Origin: Rotaria socialis
Taxonomy: Eukaryota > Rotifera > Eurotatoria > Philodinida > Philodinidae
Length of the DNA: 64,000 nucleotides
NCBI GenBank assembly: GCA_905331475.1
Contig: CAJNYU010001708.1
Coordinates: 1 to 64,000, forward strand
Direction: 5' to 3'
In this document: positions 22,743 through 34,232 of the stretch, in pieces
How the letters are laid out: each line of letters starts with the position of its first letter
Position numbering within the stretch: position 1 is the first letter of the stretch
The notes under the pieces: model-generated
Told to the model about the DNA's origin: nothing
The model's input: the letters and a program-made list of their open reading frames with translations, nothing else
Databases searched by the model: none
Program-made: the position numbers and the translations under genes

Positions 22743-23954
22743 TTAGAGTTCAGCTATGTTCTCCAACAAAGTGTGGAATACGTCATCGGTATCGCCATAG
22801 CAGAGTTCATGAATTTGAGCAGTTGTATGTTCACCTAATGCATAAAGAGTCATCTGTGTTAAGGATGATTGAAATTGATCTTTCACTCCTTGTTTGACTT
22901 TTTCGGCGTCGAAATTTTGATCAAGATCAAGTTGCCGCATCAACCATTGTCGTACATCGGCCAGTCGTTCTATTTCTTTTCCGTCGGGTTCTTCGTATTT
23001 TTCTAAGAAAAACTGATGACTATTTTCTGTTTTACATTCAAGTTCACCGGCAAAATAGCGTTCGAGTAAATTGGTCAATTGCTGAACATTGTGAAACGTA
23101 TGAAAATACTTTTGTCGATCGTCTTTAACATTATGTTTTTCTGCTACTTCGTAAACTAAAATATGTTTATGATCGTTGAAATAAAGTGCTTCAAATGGAA
23201 TCGACGAATCGGAATCGCAAATAAGCACTCGAGCACGTTCGATTAATTTCAATGTATTCGTTTGCGAATTCGGTAAAATACTTTTCGATGTATGAAAACG
23301 ATCGATGTGTTCCTGTTCCAATTTGCTTAGTGATAGCATTGGATTGTCCTCGTTTCTGTTTTGGAACGTAAGCGGATGCAGTTTAATGGCATGTGGAAAT
23401 GTGAAAGCAACGATTTTCTCGACAATTTCTTTGTTGGATAGAAGACTATATGGAGCAGATTCAGATGAAAAACTCGGACAGATGATAATATCAGCACTTC
23501 TATCGACGTTAATAGACGATAGACATTTTGTACGCATATAATTCGTGAACGTAATCGGTAGTCGATGTGAATGTGCATGAGAACAACTTTGACATCCATA
23601 CATGCAGTGTCCGGTGGAATAAACATCGATAATTGAAGGTGCATTTTTTTGTATAGCACAAAAGAAACGAAATTGTAATTGCCCGAGCGAGTAGTTCATT
23701 GAAGCAGTGAGTAGAACAACAACTCGATGTTGTTGTTGCTGTTGTTTGACTAATTCTGCAAGAATAGTATCGATACCAAATTCATGAACTTTAACATTAG
23801 TTGACCGTGAAAAGTAGTCTCGGACAATTTGTTGAGCAGGATTCCATTTATAAACGAAGAGATGAACGTCGGCAAACGAAGCAAACGAATGAATCAATTC
23901 GACATGAGCATAACCTGTATGGTAGGGTACGAAAAATATCAAATTATTCGGCAT
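22743..23954 (-). CDS. Intronless TagF-like (CDP-glycerol glycerophosphotransferase-type) GT-B protein
   Basis: This single exon encodes 403 residues from an ATG at 23954. The C-terminal half has features of the TagB/TagF glycerophosphotransferase family: KLHP at 191-194, and a block at 238-268 in which an ARVLICDSDSSIPFEALYF segment stands where bacterial members have an aD-x-x-ItDYSS-x-x-fE pattern. The N-terminal half has Rossmann-like strands and a short Gln run (71-75). Bacterial relatives transfer glycerol phosphate or sugars onto cell-wall polymers; a bdelloid substrate is unknown. No signal peptide is seen. The lack of introns in a gene of this length, among intron-bearing neighbours, fits horizontal gain. 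I am sure of the gene, moderately sure of the fold, unsure of the reaction. Confidence 0.75.
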   Translation of the reverse strand: MPNNLIFFVPYHTGYAHVELIHSFASFADVHLFVYKWNPAQQIVRDYFSRSTNVKVHEFGIDTILAELVKQQQQQHRVVVLLTASMNYSLGQLQFRFFCAIQKNAPSIIDVYSTGHCMYGCQSCSHAHSHRLPITFTNYMRTKCLSSINVDRSADIIICPSFSSESAPYSLLSNKEIVEKIVAFTFPHAIKLHPLTFQNRNEDNPMLSLSKLEQEHIDRFHTSKSILPNSQTNTLKLIERARVLICDSDSSIPFEALYFNDHKHILVYEVAEKHNVKDDRQKYFHTFHNVQQLTNLLERYFAGELECKTENSHQFFLEKYEEPDGKEIERLADVRQWLMRQLDLDQNFDAEKVKQGVKDQFQSSLTQMTLYALGEHTTAQIHELCYGDTDDVFHTLLENIAEL

Positions 23955-26900
23955 TTATGTTAAAACACCGTGTTATACAAATGAATATATTAAAATAATA
24001 TTTATTCATAATTCAATTGCGGATTTACAAGTTGATGTAAGTGACTCACTTCATCATTTCTTCAACGGACCCACCTATGCACTTGCTCAGTTTACTTTTT
24101 TAGACTTGAGCTAAAAGAAAAAATAAGTATGTAGAAAGGTTGTGTATGGCTAACTACATCGAAATAGGTGAAAAGTGTTTTTACAAACTATATGACAGAG
24201 ATGAAACTTACATCAGATTCTCGCATTATCCAACATTTAGAAAAAAAACCAAGGGTTTTCATACTATGACATGTGTGCATCAATCGTAATTAGTTGGCTT
24301 CGAGCACCATCTATCAATTTTTTCTAAAAAATGAATATCAACATATTTATAAGAAATGATTACTATTCGTCTATGATTCTATTCTAAAAGAGAACTATTC
24401 ACACAGAATCTTTAGAAATAGCCAGTAGCAGCTAACAAAGTGCATTCGTTTTTATTTAATCGTAAGTAACTACATTTAAATGATTATTTTATCGATTGTC
24501 GAGACTGCCGACATGAATCAAAATATTTCAGACAGACGGTGTCGACAACGAATAAACTTAATTTGAATGCAGTTTATTACAACCGCTCGCTTCATTTCAT
24601 CATCTACCAGTCGTTCGTGCACTTAATTGATCTTTTTAGTCATGTTTACCAGCTTCTTCTTTAGATCATGCACACTCTATTTACATTGGCTTTTTTAGAA
24701 AAATGAACAGATGACGCTCTATGCTGATTGTCTTTATTCATGTCGATGTTCAAACGATTGATCCCAACCGTCAACACATTTTAATTATCGTGCTGAATGC
24801 GATTTTAGATATATTTGCGCTAGATAATTATTCAGTGGTATATAGAAACCACCAGAATACGAGACATCGATTAAGTCAAGTTTTTGAATTCGTCTAGGAA
24901 TTGCTTCCGGTTTTCAATTCGTGTTCTAAGCAAAAATGGCTGAACTCTTTTCAGTGATACTGTCAGATTCACTACAAGGTGTAGATTCGCTTTATGTGAA
25001 TCTCTCCGTCAGAAAATTCATACCCCCTAAATGTTGTTTGACGACTCACACGTTTTGTCTACTAATTGTGTCTTACCGATTCACTTTCTTAACGTGACAC
25101 GTAAGTTTTCGCACGTGGTATGCATGACTCTTGAAGGTTTAATCATTCGTTATATTTTTAAGTTACAATGAGAATAATATTGTTTCTGGTTGAGTAAATT
25201 CTCCAGTTTCTTTAGGTTTGTGTCATGTTTTGGGTTTCAGTCGTTGATGTTTGTTTAATTTTCTTGTTATAAATCTATGTTTTAAGTTCCTTTGTATTGA
25301 ATAGTCATTCTCTAATTTTTCTATGTTTGGTTGGTATTTCCGAAGTTGTTTTTAATTTTTGTACTGGATAATCAGATGATCTGTAGATTAATAATTAACT
25401 TTCGACAATCAGCTATTTTGGTTCATTACGTACGGAATTAGGCAATGTTCCCAATTCATTTTCTGATAAATGAGTGATGTCGATAGCCCTCTTTCGCAAT
25501 AAAATATAGAATATCTTCACTTATCCAACACCAACTTCGATTTTATTCTAGAACTTGACCGATGGTTTAACCAACACAAATAAAGAGCATATTGTTAACA
25601 AAGTTCAACTTAGAAGACGCTTGAATTTTTATTTCAACCGCCTATATACTAGAACCGAATCCGTCGAAAATTTGTTCTTCCTACGAATCATTTCTTTATA
25701 TGACATTTATGTTTTCTGTGACGCCTATTCATAGGCTCATTCTTCTATTTCATCATTGCCTATTTAGTTTATATCAGCATTAAGCTACTATTAAAGCCAT
25801 TGGACATCATTACCAAGATTTAGATCCACACTTTTTTTTACATATGTACAAAAATTAAAAAGGCGCATAATTCGCTTGTAGTTTCTTATCATAGAACGAT
25901 ATTACAGTTATTCACTATAGACTCCAACCAACCCATAATTTCCATGCACAACATCTTGTGCTGTCATCGATTTCGCGTTTTATTCAAAGAAACAAATTTT
26001 GCTAACGTTGGAATCACTACTTATTATAGTAACTTAATATACACACCTTTCATTTTGGTTTAATTACTCTAACTTTCAGTGTAGTCTATTATATTTTAAA
26101 TCAAACCAAGTACTTCATTAATTCTAATCAAAAGAGAATGAAAAGATAATATGAGTATTAAGCAAAATGCATATCATTCTTAATAGTTGGTTCTGTAGTC
26201 ATGACTCGTGGCAGAACATGAAAATAAATCTATCGTGGCGATTTATAGTCTAGAGCGTATTAGAAAATAGCAAAAATTTACATTCGAGACGAAAGACGTT
26301 CAAAATACTTTGCATTACGTGAAAGCCTGAAGCAACAATGAATTCATTTGTCTGCATTGGGACTCCGCAGCTGTATCGGTGAACATGAGCGTAAATCTCT
26401 CTCGATACTATCAGGAAAAAAAAGAAATGGTAATCTATAATACAATCATACTAAATTAATTTGACTTGCATTTCAAGTTTAAACACTATCTGCATCTCTT
26501 AGCCAAGCTCGACGAAGCCTCACATGGGTTCCAATAGTTATCATAATCATGTTGTTTTAAATTGATATAGTCGAATAGGATAATATTGATCAAATAGATA
26601 CTATACAAAATTGTACATGACAGAGAATACGTAGTAGTAACATGTACATAAAGTTTGTTGGGGCGATATTAAGTTAGATAAACAAGTTTAAATGCAACAT
26701 CTATTGATACATTTTGGTTTTTTGATAACAAGTATCATATGATGAACAGGTAGAAAATACGTCAATTCCTTCATCATGGCCATTCTATTTGTAAAGCAAG
26801 TTTAAAAGTTAATTTTATTTTAGATTGATAAATTCAATTTTTTACTAGACTGATATCTAATTATATATGATACTCATGTATTTTATGAAAAGCTCTTCGT

Positions 26901-27078
26901 CATCATAATACACTAAATGTAATCGTAGATAAAACTATCCATGCTTGTTGAGTAATTGCGCCATACAAAATACCTTGCGTAAGAAAACTTTGGTGTTTAT
27001 ATGCGATGTTATTTCGAAATGTGATTACTCAACTTCAATTTGATTTCACATTAACATACTGTTTTATTCTAACAATCT
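23955..27078. other. Long non-coding stretch
   Basis: About 3.1 kb, AT-rich and without any ORF above background. I see no exon series, RNA gene or clear repeat. Confidence 0.5.
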
Positions 27079-27232
27079 ACGGAGGTACGAAAGTGATGGT
27101 TTATCATAAAATGCTATCAACCTAACTTCACCATGACTCACTCACGACCTCTCTGAGGTCCGAAAGTGATGGTTTACCAGAACAACGACAACAACCTACC
27201 TAACTTCACCATCACTCCATCATGACCTCCTT
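27079..27232. repeat. Tandem pair of hairpin-like repeats
   Basis: Two adjacent units, about 27079-27161 and 27162-27232, share the opening words GGAGGT or GAGGTCCGAAAGTGATGGTTTA and the closing words CTAACTTCACCAT..CGACCTC or TGACCTCC. The opening and closing words are partly complementary (GGAGGT/ACCTCC, AGTGATGG/CCATCACT), so each unit can fold back. This looks like a duplicated small MITE. Confidence 0.65.
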
Positions 27233-27789
27233 TTTTTAGTGAAAATAAAAAGATGAACAAATTCATATATTATTGAAGATAGCAATTCATATAGCTGCTG
27301 TAGAACTTTGTACTTTTTTTCAGATTATATGTGGTAGAAATGATACAAGTAACTTCAATAATGAGTAATATGAATGAGAAGATGATGTAATTGCTACTAA
27401 TGCTATTGAATATTGTTTTTTATGTATTAAAGATAAGACACTTTCAATGAAAAATGGAGTAGAAAGTGGTTTATAGATTTTATTGATCAGTATGGTATTG
27501 CGAAAAGTGCGTTTTTCGAAGGCAGCTACGTCTATAAATAACTAGCAATAGTAAATCTTCAGATTTGTCTTTTCTATAGCATGTTCAAACAAAAGTCAAA
27601 TTCCTTTATTTACAGTAGACATCTATTCGTAAGCTTCGAACTCAAAATGAATATGCCTAAATTCAAATGCAAAAAATAGTTTAAGTAGAAAAAAAAATCA
27701 TGTAGATCTGTAGAATTATTTGTGGATCAAAATTAAAAACTAGCTATTCAGAGAAAAAGAACTATAAAGCAATTCGTTTGTTCTAGAGT

Positions 27790-29523
27790 TCATTTGTTTA
27801 TTAAGAACAGAGCACAACTTATAACGAAAAACAAAAATGAATTATGAATTTGAAATAAAGACGAGGAAGTCGATACAGTCGTTGGAGCCAACGAAGTCGA
27901 TACACTCGTTGGAGTCAAGGAAGTCGATTCAGTCGTTGAAGTCAAGGTAGTCGAAGAGAAATCGCAACGATCAGATATCCAATGGCAGTGTTGCAATCTG
28001 ATACATTCTTCTCTAGTCGTATAAGCATGACAATTATCACTATCAACATATTTCAAAATGATTGGGCACTGTTTGATTAAGCGTTCGCCAAAAGTAGATT
28101 GACTTTGCATGCTATCATCATTGCTGATATTGAATACAATTACAGTTTGATTCACTGTATATGATGACCAAGGTTGTTCTTTCAAATGAAATGCATTGAA
28201 ATAGCGAATGATTTTCATTGACAGATTGAATTCGGCTAATGTAAATTTAGTTAAAGCAAAATCATTGTCAAATACGTAGGGTATTTCGGTCAAATGAGAA
28301 GCATTGAAATGGAACGGTGTAAAAGCCCAATTTTCAGTAGCATGTACAAAAAAGTAGGCATAAATGGAAGATGACCAAACTGAAAGATAATCGAAAAGAA
28401 ACAACGTAGGACAATGAATGTAATAGTCGCCGAATAGCCAAGTTAGGGCAGTGAAATAATCTTTATCGGTTGTTGTAGGATCATACAAATCGGTTAGATT
28501 ATCAGGTATTCTGTACTCAGTAGCAAAAGGACGGTATTGTGATGAATTAATATTCATATTGAATTGATTGAATGTCAGTACGCTAGTCTGACCTTCATTT
28601 GAATTTATACCACTTATGATTGGTACGTTCCTATTGAAAATACCTTTTCGAATCAATGTTAATGGTTGATCCTCCAATTGTGAACGTTGACCAACACAAG
28701 GCCACAATGTTATCCAGTTGATGGTAAGTGTTTCATAGAATAGAGAGGCGTTCAATTGGCGAAAACAAGTAATATTCGATTCGCATTCGGGAAAAGATGT
28801 TTCGAGTAGTTTCAAATTTATCTCTTCTCTTTCTTCACATTTATCATAGATAAAAGGTGCGCCTGATTGTAGAATAGCGGAAGAGTAGAGTGGCCAACTA
28901 GACTCTATTAGTAAATGTGCCATAGTAGAACCACCGCCGGCCGATTGACCGAATAGCATGACATTAGTTTTATCGCCACCGAACGATGCAATATTCTCTT
29001 GAACCCATTGTAGAGCTAACTGTTGATCCGACCAGCCGAAATTTCTCGATTCAACAGCCGGCAATGGGAAAAATCCGAATATACCAAGACGATAATTGAT
29101 TGTAACAATAATTGATTGAGAAACATCGGATAAATTTCGAGCGTCATAATCATTACTATCACCTGCAGTGTAACCACCGCCATGCAGCCACAGACTTACT
29201 GGCAATAGTGACGCATTTCTCTCACTTGGTACCCATACGTTTAACGAGAGACATTGTTCACTTTCTTCAAACTTGAATGGTGAAGTGAATGGACCAAACT
29301 GATGACATATTGGACCGAACGATGTTGCATTTTGTATTCCTGTCCATGGCAAAGGTAGTTTAGCTGGTGTCCACCGCTCTGAAAATTGTCCATAACGAAC
29401 ACCTAAGTAAACATCGACTCCATTCAATGTAAAACCTTCAATGTCTCCACTCGGAGTGTGGGTAGTAACACATCGAACAGCAACAATACACGTAAAAACC
29501 AATAACAAAACAAGCAGCTTCAT
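27790..29523 (-). CDS. Type-B carboxylesterase, secreted, predicted GPI-anchored, intronless
   Basis: The 577-residue protein starts with a signal peptide (1-18). The alpha/beta-hydrolase core carries the oxyanion HGGG (114-117), the nucleophile elbow FGQSAGG with Ser194, the acid in a SNEG segment (Glu310) and the base His410 in HLTEIPYVF, so a full catalytic triad is present. It therefore hydrolyses esters in the cholinesterase/carboxylesterase family; the substrate is unknown. After the core come a Cys-rich segment (about 498-520), a Ser/Thr-rich tandem repeat (about 523-553, an imperfect 30-bp DNA repeat at 27878-27960) and a hydrophobic C-terminus (562-576). The latter pattern predicts a mucin-like stalk and a GPI anchor. 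The gene has no introns. Confidence 0.93.
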   Translation of the reverse strand: MKLLVLLLVFTCIVAVRCVTTHTPSGDIEGFTLNGVDVYLGVRYGQFSERWTPAKLPLPWTGIQNATSFGPICHQFGPFTSPFKFEESEQCLSLNVWVPSERNASLLPVSLWLHGGGYTAGDSNDYDARNLSDVSQSIIVTINYRLGIFGFFPLPAVESRNFGWSDQQLALQWVQENIASFGGDKTNVMLFGQSAGGGSTMAHLLIESSWPLYSSAILQSGAPFIYDKCEEREEINLKLLETSFPECESNITCFRQLNASLFYETLTINWITLWPCVGQRSQLEDQPLTLIRKGIFNRNVPIISGINSNEGQTSVLTFNQFNMNINSSQYRPFATEYRIPDNLTDLYDPTTTDKDYFTALTWLFGDYYIHCPTLFLFDYLSVWSSSIYAYFFVHATENWAFTPFHFNASHLTEIPYVFDNDFALTKFTLAEFNLSMKIIRYFNAFHLKEQPWSSYTVNQTVIVFNISNDDSMQSQSTFGERLIKQCPIILKYVDSDNCHAYTTREECIRLQHCHWISDRCDFSSTTLTSTTESTSLTPTSVSTSLAPTTVSTSSSLFQIHNSFLFFVISCALFLINK

Positions 29524-30806
29524 CGTATGCTATAAATGCGCAGAAGAAAAAACCCTTTTTTTTGTTTTAGTTCTGTCGAGTCAATACTTGTCTTAAATAT
29601 CAAAAATATCTTATCGCCCTCTTTATACTGCTTGCGTGTAATCTTAGTTAAATGACGCAAGAAATAATTCTAACCAGTATTAAAGTTACTCTTACAGGCC
29701 AACTATTTTAGAATGCATATCTCTCCTTGAAAAGAATTTGTAGGAAAAAATCGAATTTCGGTAGACACTATTATCAGATTAAAATATCCTTTAAAACGCT
29801 ACGGTGAGATATTGTTTAAAAATTCGCATACTTACCACAAAACCTTCAAAATAAATATATAAATTAATTGAATTAGCTACTTTTTATATACTAATAGTGT
29901 ATCTGAAGATCAGCATTTCTCTCTATCGCCCTTAAATATTCGTTCAGATAATTTTAATTTGAAAAAGTCATAGAACAAGAAATGTGAGAACCTATAAATC
30001 TTGTACATCCCATTTCGACTCGTCGATCAACTATTGCAGAAGAAGACTTTTTATTAGAATAGTAAGTAAACGTGATTTTGTTTTTGCATTAGTCCTGAAT
30101 GCGATACATATTCAGATGTTTTATCAGTTGAATGAAACAGTTTTTTATTTAGGAAATATAGTATGAGATGATTCATGTCGATATTCTATAAAGAAAACCG
30201 TATAAAAAAAACTAAAATAAAATGATTATTCTTCTTAATTTAGATTTTCCACAAAAACTGATGGGTATTACTAATTTACGCGAACAGCACGAACAACGAA
30301 CTTTGTGAGATCGCATATAAGTCATCTTTACGAACACCCACAACGTGTAGAGTTATATTCACGAACACCCATTTTCTAGGAGCAATAATGAAAAAAAACT
30401 GTCAACAAAGACTAAAAATGAACCCTCTCAACACGAACACCCACAGAACTCCATAAGCTACATTTTGACCAAAGGACATGGTATCCACAAATGAATTCTT
30501 ATAGGACTTTTGTTCTCAAAATACATTTGATCGGTCGAAATGTGAGCATATACACACAAGAGGTTTCTTTTAGCATGTTAATAATTAGCGCGAAATGTAG
30601 GCTTATCAGCACCATTATCAACTTTTTATCTACTTATAGATATACGGTTCAGTTAGTTGCTTAGGTAAGGGGCCCGCAACAGGCGCTCACATTGGAAAGT
30701 TGATGTAGAATATTTTGAGAACGGCTGATTGTAATAAGTTGTTCTCGAATTCTAAAGCGTTTTCCGACATGGTCTTCTTATATTCTAGAGAAATTTTTCT
30801 GTGAAA
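29524..30806. other. Intergenic stretch with CGAACACCCA repeats
   Basis: No supported gene. Three copies of ACGAACACCCA occur at about 30336, 30370 and 30439, each carrying the C-rich telomere-like ACACCCA word in the same orientation. Confidence 0.5.
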
Positions 30807-30882
30807 GGGTGTGGGTTTGACTGTGACTGTTGGTAACTTTTTCGTCTTTTGAAAACGGCTATATCCAAACCCACACACCCCC
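30807..30882. repeat. TGTGGG hairpin
   Basis: GGGTGTGGGTTTG at 30807-30819 pairs with CAAACCCACACACCCC near 30866-30881 around a loop of about 45 bp. It is another telomere-like inverted pair. Confidence 0.7.
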
Positions 30883-31159
30883 AGATTTCATGATTTTATG
30901 TACGTTGCAATGATCAATTTTTAGAGGATGTTCACGAGAACCTACCTCAATTTTGAAAGTTTTCACTGCGTGTTCTCTAATAAAAAGCTCATCATTGGAG
31001 TTGGAGCTTTTATGACTTTTAAAGTTAGCAATTATCTAAGATATTATATTTTATTCAATAGTCAATTTCTTATTAACATCTATATAATTATATATTTTGC
31101 CATAAATATGTACGGTGATCTTTGATTTATTCCAGTTCGTTCAATAATATCGTTACATT
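30883..31159. other. Intergenic stretch
   Basis: Short AT-rich spacer downstream of the minus-strand membrane-protein gene; the ORF at 30928-31125 has no recognisable features. Confidence 0.45.
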
Positions 31160-31666
31160 TCACATAATCAGCCAAATAATCAAAACCATCAACACAACTA
31201 ACAAAAGAAATGCCAAAGCTGAAGTCAACGTACTCAACAATATTTCAATGACAATAGACGAAAAACGAGGTAAAGAAGCATTATAAAATTTAAACATATT
31301 AAAAACAAACACATACGCAGCAACACCAATAGGTGGTATAGGTAAAAAATATCTTAAACGAGAAGAAATAAAAGAGCGTGTAAAATAAAGTATAATCCCT
31401 CCAACCGCGATCAAAACTCCTGCAAACGTGATTGAGAGCGTGTTGATTTTTAAAATTTCTTCATCCATGTTGATATTCGTCCTGTGATGATTAGCTTGAG
31501 CTGCTTGTTCCTCTTCTTGGAGATTACTGTCGTGAATTAACGCGGGGCTTTCAGTATCAGAGAGTTGAGAAGAACGAGAATCGACTGGTGTGTGTGGTTG
31601 TTGCTGGTTTCCTTCTAGTGTTGTTGAAATGACAGCTACTTCCAATTCGATTTTATCTGCTTGCAT
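31160..31666 (-). CDS. Small multi-pass membrane protein of unknown function
   Basis: From the ATG at 31666 the product has 168 residues; the open frame extends to 31717, but only from a TTG. The N-terminal ~75 residues are polar, with Ser, Gln, Glu and His. Three to four hydrophobic helices follow, including a long C-terminal segment (last 35 residues) that may form two helices with a tight turn. A short Arg-rich loop follows the first helix. No family is recognised. The frame could be an exon of a longer gene if a donor lies upstream. Confidence 0.6.
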   Translation of the reverse strand: MQADKIELEVAVISTTLEGNQQQPHTPVDSRSSQLSDTESPALIHDSNLQEEEQAAQANHHRTNINMDEEILKINTLSITFAGVLIAVGGIILYFTRSFISSRLRYFLPIPPIGVAAYVFVFNMFKFYNASLPRFSSIVIEILLSTLTSALAFLLLVVLMVLIIWLIM

Positions 31667-32559
31667 TCGAGAGATAGTGTGAGGTTCTCGTGTTGCGGAT
31701 GTGGATGACTGCTTCAACCTCCGCTATTGTTGTAGGTTAAAAATATAATATCCGGGACGTCAGTCCACCTATCTTGAGAAAACTCGCAATGAAGATATCT
31801 ACTGTGAACTGGTGACGTGATGATGATGGTGTCGTACTGTTTATTATGATAAACGATGATGAAGGATGATCAGAAAAAAAAACACGAACAGACGAGACAA
31901 AGATACTAACGACGAAGGGTTGCCGCTATTGAAGATGAAAGCAACCAGACTGAAGATGGAGAGAGAAAGAGAAAGAGAAAATCGAAAAATGAAAAATGGA
32001 AATAAAGAAAATGCACGACAGTGTGGTTAGCGTCACATAGGGACACTAACAGATAACGAGAAGCTGTCATGCAGAAGAGTATGCATAAGTACTGCCGACA
32101 CTGCACGATGAGAGAATAAAAAATACAGTTGTGCATGCATGTTTGAGAGAGATCATGATCAAATCCACATTCTTAAAGCATCGGATGATAAATTTCGAAC
32201 AAATGACAAATTCTATTCTGGCTCAGGAAAATTTCATGATCAAGATGAATCAGATTAAATTCAGAAAAAAGAAATTTCTCTTGGGTCCTACAGTTGAGAA
32301 GGACATAATGACAAGAAGACATTTACGCTGAAAATCATATTTTGTATTGAAATAAATGTTTTTGTCAGTGTTATTGGTGTGCTTCTTCTTTTTCTTCTTT
32401 TGTTTGACGAACAGTTTCTGACTTTATTGCCTCTACTACAAGGAGAGCAAAACGCCGAAATGAGTTCCTTGCGTTCCTAAATCAATTAGAAACAGACCAG
32501 CCTATCCTTTGAAGAAATGAATATTTGTAAAAGTAAACTAGCTTTATCTAGGGGTAAGA
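31667..32559. other. Non-coding stretch with a GA-rich tract
   Basis: Contains a purine-rich tract (GAGAGAGAAAGAGAAAGAG, about 31959-31980) and no supported gene. ORFs at 31906-32136 and 32131-32331 lack coding features. The tract could belong to the promoter of the minus-strand gene. Confidence 0.45.
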
Positions 32560-33190
32560 CAGTTGTTGTTGTTTATTGTTTTGTTATTTTAACAATAACA
32601 TTCATTTTTTGACTAAAAAAAATCAGTGAAATAAATCTAATCATTTTTGTAATTACGAAAATCCAAGAATCACTTTACTCACGCAATATCTTTTCTTACC
32701 ATTGATATAAGGACCAGTTGTAAATACTTTGAGGAATGGTAAATTAACCTTTTTTGTTATGATTATTGTTATTAGTATCAGCAATAAGCAGGGACGGCGC
32801 GAAGCAACAAAAATATAGGGGGTTACTTGAAAACGGGAGGTTTTTTTTTCAAAAATCGGAGTAAGTCAATAAAAATCTCTTCTATTTTCTTCAAAAATCG
32901 GAGTAAAATTGAAACAAAAATTTCCAAAGTTGGGCCCCCCCCCCACGTTCGCGCCGTCCCCGGCAATAAGAATAACAAAAGAAGTTACTTTGGTATTTCT
33001 CAAAGTATTTACGACTGGTTCTTATATCAATAGTAAGAAAAGATACTGTGTAAATAAAGTGATCCGTTGACGTTCGTACAAAAATGTTTAAATTTTTTTT
33101 TATTGATCTTTTTTAATCAAAAAGTTAATGTTATTGTTATAATAACAAAAAAAATAACAATAACTTTCTCACCACTTGCTCTATTTAAAG
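32560..33190. repeat. Foldback element, about 200-bp arms, with an insertion in its loop
   Basis: The left arm (about 32560-32780) and right arm (about 32971-33190) are inverted copies. Matching segments include the ATAACAATAACATT region, the ATCACTTTA region, and a long ATCTTTTCTTAC..ATTGATATAAGRACCAG block. Without the nested element at 32789-32962 the arms would be almost contiguous, so this was a nearly loopless palindrome before the insertion. Confidence 0.8.
32781..32970. mobile_element. hAT-like MITE (174 bp) with perfect 8-bp target duplication
   Basis: The ends are CAGGGACGGCGCGAA (32789) and the inverted CGGGGACGGCGCGAA (ending 32962). Both sides carry GCAATAAG (32781-32788 and 32963-32970), a perfect 8-bp target duplication. 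It contains poly-G and poly-C tracts (GGGGG near 32820; CCCCCC near 32940) and no ORF of note. It is inserted at the centre of an older foldback. Confidence 0.92.
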
Positions 33191-34232
33191 ACAGAAGAAG
33201 TTTTGGAGGCATATTGTAGCATTTATGCCAATGAAAATGTCTAATAGTGAGTCGAAAATGTTTCGAGATTTTTAAATCAGTATGGCGAATGAGAGACAGT
33301 AAGGTATAAAGAGAGCCCCCAAGCTGTATTAAGAGCCAATAAAAAGATAAAAGCGACCTTGGAAAATATGCATTTTGCATATCTTGACATATTGGAAATT
33401 GAAATAATACTTATCAAGAATGTAATATTTTTAACATCTGTTTCATTACTTAGTAATGGGCAGGTGGCTTTTTGAAAATGGACATAAAAATGTATATGTT
33501 TTTTGTTAAACAGTTCTCAAGGATGTTTCGCTTCTGTTTTCACGTCAATAAATGAATGTTTTAAAGGGAGAATTATGAATAAATTGAATGAGAAAGTTAT
33601 TTAATATCCCAACTAAGATAATATTGGATTAAAAACAAATTTAATATGACATTATAAATTGAAAGTTCAGCGTAGAAAACAGAAAATGTTGTTCCCTCTA
33701 CTGAAAGGAGGGTATTACGAAATACGAGTTAAATGCGTTCGTTTGTCCAATAGAAAAGCAGATGCATTAACTTAACTAACCTCAAACAATATCTGTAGGG
33801 ATAGGTTTGATCAAAGGTAATTGTGGTCGGAAATCACGATAGCGTTGTAAGTTTTTTGAAATTTTGTATTTTATTTTCTTTGGGAGAGAGAAAGACTTTT
33901 TTAGAAAAAAATAGTTTTTTTTATAAGGATTGACCGAAAGTTTTTGGGGTGGAGTTATTCGATTTAAAGTATAGTTTTTCAAAAAACATTTTGTTATCGT
34001 TTTAATAAACAAAGAGGGTTACACAGAGATCTATTGCACATAATGAACACATGAGCTTTCGAAAAAGTAAAACTAAGTGACCAGCAACTGACGAGTGACT
34101 GGTATTTCGAAAGCATTTAGGAGTACCATAACGATGTTATTAGTGGTTATGATCCTAAACAAATAAATAAAGTTAATTCAAATAAGATAACGGCTATCGC
34201 TGGATTGAATATTAAATTCTTAGTAATCTTTC
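33191..34232. other. Non-coding stretch
   Basis: AT-rich with no gene supported. ORFs at 33117-33380 and 33782-34012 are low-complexity. Confidence 0.45.

Noticed and set aside
23305-23659. ORFs overlapping the TagF-like gene
   Set aside because: Shadows in other frames of a long, clear CDS.
17770-23954. Bacterial contamination because of PqiA- and TagF-like genes
   Set aside because: The PqiA-like gene has a spliceosomal intron, and flanking genes are intron-bearing animal-type genes on the same contig.
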